The notes beneath the pieces are model-generated. The model worked only from the letters and a program-made list of their open reading frames with translations, was not told the DNA's origin and did no database searches. Shown here piece by piece: positions 58,140 to 64,000 of a DNA stretch of 64,000 nt. The position numbers were made by a program, and so were the translations under genes. Position 1 is the stretch's first letter; the number at the start of each line of letters is the position of its first letter. The stretch comes from CAYRJD01 sp965247395 (GTDB lineage: Bacteria; Actinomycetota; Acidimicrobiia; Acidimicrobiales; Poriferisodalaceae): positions 992,001 to 1,056,000 of the forward strand of contig OZ252012.1 of assembly GCA_965247395.1 (NCBI GenBank). Direction: 5' to 3'.

Positions 58140-59480
58140 CTATTCGTCTAGCGGAAGTCTGCTTTCGGGTGATAGGCGCTCGTCGGCTGGCAGCCTCATC
58201 TCAAGCCCCAGGTGCTCATAGGCGTGCGCCGTGGCTACTCGTCCGCGCGGCGTGCGTTGCAGCAGTCCTTGCTGGATCAAAAACGGCTCATACACCTCTT
58301 CCACGGTGTCGGGCTGCTCTCCCACCGCAATCGCCAGCGTTGTCAGCCCTACTGCTTGACCGGCGTGAGTCATCGTCAGCGCTTTCAGGATCGCTCTATC
58401 AACCTTGTCGAGACCAAGGACATCCACGCCAAACATCGACAACCCCTGGTCGGCTGTTGTGGCGTCAATCTTTCCGTCGCCTCGCACTTCAGCAAAATCA
58501 CGAACTCGCCGCAGGAGACGATTAGCAATGCGAGGAGTGCCACGGCTGCGTTCGGCTATCAGAGCGACCCCGGCAGCGTTGATTGTTACGCCAAGTATTC
58601 GTGCGGCGCGTTTGATAATCACGCTTAGTTCTTCGGGTGAGTAGTAGTCGAGCCTTTCGACTAGGCCAAAACGGTCTCGCAGAGGGCCCGTGATGAGCCC
58701 GGTGCGTGTGGTGGCGCCCACCAGCGTGAAACGTGGCAAGTCCAGCCGGATCGAGCGAGCCGCTGGTCCCTTGCCCAGCACGATGTCGAGTTGGAAGTCT
58801 TCCATCGCGGGGTAGAGCACCTCTTCGACCACTTTGGGCAAGCGATGAATCTCGTCTACAAACATCACATCGCCCGAAGCCAGGTTGCTGAGCATCGCTG
58901 CAAGATCGCCCGCTCGTTCCACTGCCGGGCCAGAGGTAATAACAAGATTGCTGCCTAGCTCGGCGGCAACGATGCAAGCCAGCGATGTTTTGCCAAGCCC
59001 GGGCGGGCCAGCAAACAGAATGTGATCGGGCGGCTGGGAGCGCGCCTTGGCGGCTTCTAATGTGATTGAGAGTTGCTCTTTGAGAGCGGTTTGGCCAGCA
59101 AATTCGGCCAGCGTGCGCGGCCGCAGACTGGCTTCGTCGTCGGACTCAGAGGCCAGCGGTTGCGGGTCGAGCACGTCTTCGTCGGTCACAGCGATGTCAC
59201 CAGTATCAGTGCCACCAGTATCGATGTCGTCAGTATCGATGTCGTCAGTATCGATGCCACCAGTCTTGTCTGGCGGGCTCTTCTCGGGTCGGCGGTATGA
59301 CTCTTGCCGGCCTTCGGATTGCTTGGCTTCTTGCGTGCCCTCTTCTTGCTTACCGGCTTCTTGACCGCCGTTTGGGTTATCGCCGGCTTCTTGACCGGCG
59401 ACTGGGTTATCGCCGTTTTCTTGACCGGCGACTGGGCTATCACCGGCTTCTTGACCGGCGGCTGGGCTATCACCGTTCAT
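58140..59480 (-). CDS. ruvB: Holliday junction branch-migration helicase RuvB, with repeat N-terminal extension
   Basis: 446 aa against the usual 330-350. The core begins near residue 115 (SLRPRTLAEFAGQTALKEQL), with Walker A FAGPPGLGKTSLACIVA, Walker B VMFVDEIHRL, arginine-finger region GATTRTGLITGPLRDRFG and a winged-helix C-terminus. Residues 1-97 are two repeat blocks: about four copies of a 10-residue unit (GDNPVAGQEA) and about four of a 5-residue unit (DTDDI). A GTG at 59189 (VTDEDVLDP) is an alternative start giving a normal-size protein, but the long frame starts just 16 nt after ruvA. Motor of branch migration with RuvA. Confidence 0.93.
   Translation of the reverse strand: MNGDSPAAGQEAGDSPVAGQENGDNPVAGQEAGDNPNGGQEAGKQEEGTQEAKQSEGRQESYRRPEKSPPDKTGGIDTDDIDTDDIDTGGTDTGDIAVTDEDVLDPQPLASESDDEASLRPRTLAEFAGQTALKEQLSITLEAAKARSQPPDHILFAGPPGLGKTSLACIVAAELGSNLVITSGPAVERAGDLAAMLSNLASGDVMFVDEIHRLPKVVEEVLYPAMEDFQLDIVLGKGPAARSIRLDLPRFTLVGATTRTGLITGPLRDRFGLVERLDYYSPEELSVIIKRAARILGVTINAAGVALIAERSRGTPRIANRLLRRVRDFAEVRGDGKIDATTADQGLSMFGVDVLGLDKVDRAILKALTMTHAGQAVGLTTLAIAVGEQPDTVEEVYEPFLIQQGLLQRTPRGRVATAHAYEHLGLEMRLPADERLSPESRLPLDE
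59193..59478. repeat. 15-bp and 30-bp tandem repeats at the 5' end of ruvB
   Basis: Four near-identical 30-bp units (about 59352-59478; unit of the form CCGGCTTCTTGACCGGCGACTGGGTTATCG truncated here in meaning to its first part CCGGCTTCTTGACC) and about four 15-bp units (59200-59262; GTCGTCAGTATCGAT). Both periods are multiples of three, so the frame stays open. Confidence 0.88.
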
Positions 59481-59496
59481 GCAAACATCTGGCGGT

Positions 59497-60117
59497 TCAG
59501 CGGCTGGTGGCTTGCAGGGCTTGCCGCATCAGATCTGTGGCATCAGCGTCTGGGTCGTCAGCGCCGTCGGGCAGGCGAGCTAGCGCAGCCTTTATCTCTT
59601 GCGGAGTAAATCCCATCCCCGCCAGACCTTCGCTCACCTCAGCCAACGGCCCGCCACCCGATCCGGCTGTGCCGGTGCCCGAGTCGACCGCCTTGATGCC
59701 GAGTTTGGCCTTGAGATCAATCATCATTCGTTGAGCGGTTCGTAGGCCAACACCTGGCACAACCGTTAGCGCCTTGGGGTCTTCACCCAAAACTGCTCTG
59801 CGCAGTTCGGTAGGCGGCAAGTTTGACAACACGCTTAGCGCCAGCGCAGGACCCACCCCTTGCGCTTTAAGCAGTAACTCAAAGCAGTGCCGTTCGTCGC
59901 GAGTGACAAATCCGAACAGCCGGGGCACATCGTCTCGAACGACATAGCTCACCCACAGGTGAATCTCGCTCGCGGTAGTGCTGGCCTGGCTGGCTTGGCT
60001 TACTGACGCGAGCGTGTCAGCGGTCACTGTCACGCGATAACCGACACCGCTTACCTCGATCAGTAGCTCACCTTCGGCATCGATTTCAGTCACCTTGCCG
60101 CGTAACGATCCAATCAT
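59497..60117 (-). CDS. ruvA: Holliday junction-binding protein RuvA
   Basis: 206 aa. OB-fold domain (MIGSLRGKVTEIDAEGELLI; VSGVGYRVTV), tandem HhH domain (AQGVGPALALSVLSNLP; VVPGVGLRTAQRMMIDLKAK) and C-terminal domain III (LAGMGFTPQEIKAALARLP). Small repeats (SVSQASQASTTASE; GTGTAGSGGG) sit in loops between elements. Binds the junction as a tetramer and loads RuvB. Overlaps ruvC by 4 nt. Confidence 0.94.
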   Translation of the reverse strand: MIGSLRGKVTEIDAEGELLIEVSGVGYRVTVTADTLASVSQASQASTTASEIHLWVSYVVRDDVPRLFGFVTRDERHCFELLLKAQGVGPALALSVLSNLPPTELRRAVLGEDPKALTVVPGVGLRTAQRMMIDLKAKLGIKAVDSGTGTAGSGGGPLAEVSEGLAGMGFTPQEIKAALARLPDGADDPDADATDLMRQALQATSR

Positions 60118-60674
60118 CTTTGCGACCTGGCCTTGTTGCTGGCTTTGTCGTTGGCATTGTCGCTGGCCTTGTCGTTAGCAACGTTGGCTTCAATTCGACC
60201 CGGGCCGTTATGCGCCAAATGACACAGAGCCACCGCCACCGCGTCAGCCGTGTCGGCCGGTTTGAGCTTTTCTGGCAGCCGTAGCAACATCTGAACCATT
60301 CGCTGTACCTGTTCTTTGGGCGCCGCTCCCCAACCGGTTACGGCAATCTTGACCTGGTTGGGTGTGTACTCCACCACCTCGGCACCGATGGCTACACCCG
60401 CAGCCATCATCAGCCCCGCAGCTTGGGCTACACCAATTGCGGTGGTTGCGTTAGCGGTAAAGAACACTCGCTCTAGGGCCACCACGTTCGGGGCGTATTC
60501 ATCAATTAGCAACGCGAATTCGGACTGCAGCTTGAATAGGCGCTGCGCTGTTGGTTGCTGAGGTGAGGTGCGAATTACTCCCGCCGACATCAGTTCGGCG
60601 CGGCGCGCTTCGTCGACTTCTATCGCGCCATAGCCGCAGCGAGACAGTCCGGGATCTATCCCTAACACCAACAC
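60114..60674 (-). CDS. ruvC: Crossover junction endodeoxyribonuclease RuvC
   Basis: 186 aa. The four catalytic acidic residues are visible: Asp in VLGIDPGLSRCGYG, Glu in VALERVFFTANATTA, and the two Asp of PADTADAVAVALCHL. Resolves Holliday junctions. The last 25 residues are a repeat tail (NVANDKASDNANDKASNKAR). First gene of the ruvC-ruvA-ruvB-queA-tgt group. Confidence 0.94.
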   Translation of the reverse strand: MLVLGIDPGLSRCGYGAIEVDEARRAELMSAGVIRTSPQQPTAQRLFKLQSEFALLIDEYAPNVVALERVFFTANATTAIGVAQAAGLMMAAGVAIGAEVVEYTPNQVKIAVTGWGAAPKEQVQRMVQMLLRLPEKLKPADTADAVAVALCHLAHNGPGRIEANVANDKASDNANDKASNKARSQR

Positions 60675-60776
60675 TTAGCTATGTTGTAGCGCACAAGTGG
60701 GGTAATCGCTGGCACCCTTTGGCTGAGCTTGCCTGCGCCCAGCGGAGCTTGGCCGAGCTTGACTGGGACGCATGCT

Positions 60777-61526
60777 CTAGCTAGCCAGGGCCTCCAGCAA
60801 TTCTTCGCTCACGTCAAAGTTGGCGTACACGCCTTGAACGTCGTCGTGTTCATCTAACGCTTCGAACACGATCATCACCTGCTTGACCTCTGACGGCGTG
60901 GTCAGCTCAATGGTGTTCTGCGGCACATAGGTAACGTCTGCCGCCATCACCGTTATGCCAGCGGACTCAAGCGCCTCACGCACTGTCAACGTGTCTGACG
61001 GGTCGGTTGACACCTGCCAAACTTCCCCCTCGGCTTCGACGTCGATGGCGCCTGCGTCTAAGGCTGCGGTCAGCACATCGTCTTCGGGCACTTCGCCGGA
61101 CACCGTGACCTGCCCACGCCTGTCGAATTGCCACGACACCGCTCCAGGTTCGGCTAGCGATCCACCCGCCCGGGTAAAGACGCTGCGAATCTCTGAGCCT
61201 GTGCGATTGCGGTTATCGGTCAGCACCTCGACATACATCGCAACTCCGAAGGGGGCGTAGCCCTCGTAAGACATCTGCTCGTAGTTGACGCCTTCAAGTT
61301 CGCCGGTACCGCGCTTGATGGCTCGTTCGATGGTGTCCAGCGGCACGGAACTATCTCGTGCCTTTTGGTACATGGTGCGCAGAGTGGCGTTGGAATCAAG
61401 ATCGTTGCCGCCTTCTCTGGCCGCTACTTCTACTCCACGAATCAGTTTCGCAAATAGCTTCCCGCGTGCTTTGTCAGCGGCGCCCTTGCGGTGTTTGATG
61501 GTCGCCCATTTGGAGTGACCCGACAT
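60777..61526 (-). CDS. yebC: YebC/PmpR family transcription/translation regulator
   Basis: 249 aa, standard three-domain YebC: MSGHSKWATIKHRKGAADKA, KARDSSVPLDTIERAIKRGT, YEGYAPFGVAMYVEVLTDNR, RNRTGSEIRSVFTRAGGSL. Members bind DNA as regulators, and some relieve ribosome stalling. Upstream neighbour of ruvC in most bacteria. The 102-bp gap to ruvC holds GAGCTTG direct repeats and no gene. Confidence 0.95.
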   Translation of the reverse strand: MSGHSKWATIKHRKGAADKARGKLFAKLIRGVEVAAREGGNDLDSNATLRTMYQKARDSSVPLDTIERAIKRGTGELEGVNYEQMSYEGYAPFGVAMYVEVLTDNRNRTGSEIRSVFTRAGGSLAEPGAVSWQFDRRGQVTVSGEVPEDDVLTAALDAGAIDVEAEGEVWQVSTDPSDTLTVREALESAGITVMAADVTYVPQNTIELTTPSEVKQVMIVFEALDEHDDVQGVYANFDVSEELLEALAS

Positions 61527-61552
61527 GCTTGCTGACTTTCTACCCGGTCTTG

Positions 61553-62881
61553 CTAGCGGTTGGAATGCTCGAACACAACGTTGTTTAGCGACTTCTCAAA
61601 GTCGCTAAAAGTGTGCTGAACCACGATGGTTCCTCCCGAACTGCAGTCGCCAAACTGATCGCAATTTAGCGGTCCGCTAAGACCTTGATAATCGGTCACC
61701 TGGTTGAGCCACGCTCGGATGCCTTGACGGTCAATCACTAGGTTGCCATCGTCATTGACATACGAGGCACCCGCCACCGCGTCAAGCAGCAACGTGGTGG
61801 CGTCATAGGCCTGCGCCCAGGCTGCGAGGAATGGGGCCTCGCCAAACTCTTCTACATAGCGAGCGTGAAAATCGTCCGTCCAAACCTCGGTGCTTTGATT
61901 GAGGTTGTTGTCGTATTGAGCTGTCATCGCAAAAAACATTCCAAATGTGTCTTTGTTTATGAAACTCCTGCTCACTGTGGCGTCAGCGATCAACACCATA
62001 GGAGGCCGGTCTTGTTCTGCCGTAGCTTCGTTTAGCGCCGCTGCTGCCTGACCCAATACGTCAACATCTAAGGGCGGGTTCAGAGCCAACAGCACCGCTC
62101 TTGGCACCTCGCTTGCCTGACCCGCCTGCCCCACTAACTCGGTTATGGCAGCCGACAGTTCTTCGGCAGTAACGGCTTGTATAGAAGAAGTAATCATTCC
62201 GCCAAGCTCGCCGAACACAGCCTCAAACTCTTCGGCCAGGCTCTGGGTGAGCACATTGTCGGAGTACAAGGTGGCCGCGGTGGTGATTCCTTGGGATTCG
62301 TAAATGAAGCGTGCAATGGCGGTGGCCTTGATGATGTCGTTTGACGAGGTGCGATAAAAGCCTGGGTAGTAGTCAGACCCCGGGGTGCCAGCGAGGTCTG
62401 AAGTGAGCCCTGGTGCCTCGCTGAAGCTGGTGATAGTCACGAGGCCGGCGTCGCTGATCACAGGCGAGAACGCCACCGCTGACGACGAGCAGGTCGGACC
62501 CACGATGCCCACTACCTGCGGGTCCTCGGTGATTGTGTAAGCGAGCACCTCAGCCGAGTCAGGCCCGCAAGGGTCGTTTATAGGTTCGCCAAAAGTGGGG
62601 TGAAAGCCACCGATGCCGCCGTAGTCGGCAAGAGCCATTTGTGAGATGCGGACAGCTGCGATACCAGCCGAATCAAATTCACCTTGATTGACCAGCACCA
62701 GACGCAGTTGAATTGGCTGACCCGCTGGCACGGTTACAAAGCCGAGCGAACCATCTCCCAAGGCGGCGACACCGGCAGCGCTGTCGGCATCGGTGTCGCT
62801 GTTAGCACCGTCACCGTTGCTGCAAGCCGCAGCAACAAACAAAGCGACCGATAGCAGAGCGGCTAGCAGAAGCCGTTTCAT
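61553..62881 (-). CDS. ABC transporter substrate-binding lipoprotein (branched-chain amino-acid type)
   Basis: 442 aa from the ATG at 62881; the frame is open to 63091 but only this start gives a signal sequence: MKRLLLAALLSVALFVAAAC with a lipobox Cys at residue 20. The mature part shows the periplasmic-binding-protein type 1 layout: VGIVGPTCSSSAVAFSPVIS, GLVTITSFSEAP, FYRTSSNDIIKATAIARF, and WAQAYDATTLLLDAV. No permease or ATPase genes are nearby, so the partner is unknown. Ligand unknown; amino acids, amides or aromatic acids are typical. Confidence 0.85.
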   Translation of the reverse strand: MKRLLLAALLSVALFVAAACSNGDGANSDTDADSAAGVAALGDGSLGFVTVPAGQPIQLRLVLVNQGEFDSAGIAAVRISQMALADYGGIGGFHPTFGEPINDPCGPDSAEVLAYTITEDPQVVGIVGPTCSSSAVAFSPVISDAGLVTITSFSEAPGLTSDLAGTPGSDYYPGFYRTSSNDIIKATAIARFIYESQGITTAATLYSDNVLTQSLAEEFEAVFGELGGMITSSIQAVTAEELSAAITELVGQAGQASEVPRAVLLALNPPLDVDVLGQAAAALNEATAEQDRPPMVLIADATVSRSFINKDTFGMFFAMTAQYDNNLNQSTEVWTDDFHARYVEEFGEAPFLAAWAQAYDATTLLLDAVAGASYVNDDGNLVIDRQGIRAWLNQVTDYQGLSGPLNCDQFGDCSSGGTIVVQHTFSDFEKSLNNVVFEHSNR

Positions 62882-62951
62882 CGGCGGTTGGGTTGCTGGC
62901 GCGCTGCGGCTCGAACCATGGTGCCCAGAGGTCTGATACTTGGAAGCATGG

Positions 62952-62969
62952 TGCACTAAACGTAGTGCA
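62952..62969. promoter_or_regulatory. 18-bp inverted repeat in divergent promoter region
   Basis: TGCACT-AAACGT-AGTGCA, a perfect 6-bp inverted repeat with 6-bp spacer. It lies about 70 bp before the lipoprotein gene and about 105 bp before the divergent EamA gene, a reasonable place for a dimeric repressor operator. The regulator is unknown. Confidence 0.35.
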
Positions 62970-63075
62970 GTCAGTATTGCCTGGCACGTGGCGAGCGATG
63001 CGAGTTTGCTGACATGCTGGGAATCTGAGTAGCAAAAGGATTTGGGGTTAGCTCCTCGGTTCGTTGAGAGCACAC

Positions 63076-63969
63076 ATGAGATTGCGACCAAGCCAAGTAC
63101 CGGCCGAGGCGCTGTTCATTATCGGTGCGCTGTCTCAATATCTGGGCGCCGCGGTGGCGGTGGAGCTGTTTAGCGACCTGACCCCGGGCGGTGTTGCGTT
63201 GCTGCGAGTGCTGGGTGCGGCCGTTGTCTTGCTGGTGTTGCGCAGGGCGTGGCGGAGAAATTGGTGGGCGCAAAGGCAGCAACGTTGGTCTGGCGCTGAT
63301 TGGGCTTGGGCAGCAGCCTTCGGTGCGACGTTGGCGTTGATGAATCTGTCTATCTACGTGTCAATCGCCGAACTACCGCTGGGCAACGCCGTGGCTCTGG
63401 AGTTTCTTGGGCCCATCACTGTCGCAGCCATCGGGTCGCGCACGGCGAGATCATTGCTGTCGGTTTCGCTGGCGTTAGTGGGTGTAGTGGTGCTGGCGGG
63501 TTTACAAACTGATGGCTCCGTCAAAGGAGTGGCTTTTGCGCTGCTAGCGGGTGGGTTCTGGGCGGGCTACATCGTGCTGGGTCATCGCGTGGCACACCGT
63601 GAGCCATCGGTCGATGGGCTCGGCATCGCAATGTTGATAGGCGCATTCGTGATCTCACCGTTCGGCGTGTCTGAGCTAGGTAATGCCATCGGCAATCCGG
63701 TTGTTTTGCTCCTAGCGCTGGCCACGGGCATGGCCTCCAACGTCATTCCATACGGCATCGATCAGTCTGTGATGCGCCGATTGAACCGCACTCGGTTTGC
63801 CTTGCTGCAAGCGTTGTTGCCCGCTACTGCCGCTGTGGTGGGGATAGTGCTGTTAGCGCAGCGACCTGCGGTAAGCGACGTTGTTGGAATATGCCTGGTG
63901 ATCTCGGCGATCGTGCTGGGCAGTCACAACCGGCGGCCCGACACTGCCAGCGCCGCCGGACCGCTGTAG
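63076..63969 (+). CDS. EamA/DMT family permease (RhtA-like)
   Basis: 297 aa from the ATG at 63076 (a TTG at 63064 is also in frame). Ten predicted membrane helices in two homologous halves of the EamA type; characteristic segments LALMNLSIYVSIAELPLGNAV and FLGPITVAAIG in the first half, VIPYGIDQSVMRRLNRTRFA and LLPATAAVVGIVLLAQRP in the second. This pattern is closest to RhtA-type exporters of threonine/homoserine and other metabolites. Divergent from the binding lipoprotein. Ends 31 bp before the window edge. Confidence 0.87.
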   Translation: MRLRPSQVPAEALFIIGALSQYLGAAVAVELFSDLTPGGVALLRVLGAAVVLLVLRRAWRRNWWAQRQQRWSGADWAWAAAFGATLALMNLSIYVSIAELPLGNAVALEFLGPITVAAIGSRTARSLLSVSLALVGVVVLAGLQTDGSVKGVAFALLAGGFWAGYIVLGHRVAHREPSVDGLGIAMLIGAFVISPFGVSELGNAIGNPVVLLLALATGMASNVIPYGIDQSVMRRLNRTRFALLQALLPATAAVVGIVLLAQRPAVSDVVGICLVISAIVLGSHNRRPDTASAAGPL

Positions 63970-64000
63970 TTCGCGGCCGGGGGGCGGCTCAACCAAAATG

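Noticed and set aside
62882..63091. 70-residue N-terminal extension of the binding lipoprotein
   Set aside because: The internal ATG at 62881 begins a clear lipoprotein signal sequence, and the extension overlaps the divergent EamA start.

Overview
The window looks like a chromosomal segment from a mid-GC actinobacterium, most plausibly of the class Acidimicrobiia or a relative. The main evidence is gene order: nusB-efp-aroQ-aroB-(prepilin peptidase)-aroE-mltG-ruvX-alaS-aspS-hisS-rel-secF-secD-yajC-tgt-queA-ruvB-ruvA-ruvC-yebC follows the actinobacterial backbone known from mycobacteria. A tiny basic ORF after ychF matches the actinobacterial ribosomal protein bL37. GTG starts are common and clear Shine-Dalgarno sequences are rare. 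The class assignment is inference; no rRNA is present.

Region 1 (1-6.3 kb): end of ychF, bL37, then a leftward trio of one MBOAT O-acyltransferase and two SGNH hydrolases (envelope glycan acylation), divergent from a phosphohexomutase. Region 2 (6.4-12.3 kb): CoA-ester metabolism (acyl-CoA dehydrogenase, SDR, crotonase, MFS carrier, CaiB-type CoA-transferase). Region 3 (12.4-17.1 kb): an ECF-type sigma factor, a membrane protein with a large ectodomain in the anti-sigma position, and an amidase.

Region 4 (17.1-26.7 kb): a leftward pyrimidine operon, pyrR-pyrB-pyrC'-carA-carB-pyrD-pyrF, with a PyrR-binding loop in its leader. The dihydroorotase-like protein has lost essentially all metal and catalytic residues, so an active dihydroorotase must be encoded elsewhere. 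Region 5 (26.7-37.0 kb): a leftward Tad/Flp-type pilus operon (CpaB, TadA, TadB, TadC, pilin- and TadE-like proteins) headed by two large, unrecognised exported proteins. A prepilin peptidase gene lies in the aro cluster at 39.7 kb.

Region 6 (37.2-61.5 kb): the housekeeping block above, covering termination and translation factors, shikimate enzymes, cell-wall synthesis, three aminoacyl-tRNA synthetases, (p)ppGpp metabolism, Sec accessory proteins, queuosine enzymes and Holliday-junction processing. Region 7 (61.5-64 kb): an orphan amino-acid-type ABC binding lipoprotein and a divergent EamA permease.

Two window-wide peculiarities stand out. Many proteins, including core enzymes, carry short in-frame low-complexity or tandem-repeat insertions, and several intergenic gaps hold tandem repeats of 14, 27, 32 and 53 bp. 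The tetramer CTAG, especially as GCTAGC, is conspicuously frequent although it is usually rare in bacteria. No rRNA, tRNA, CRISPR array, transposase or phage gene was seen.
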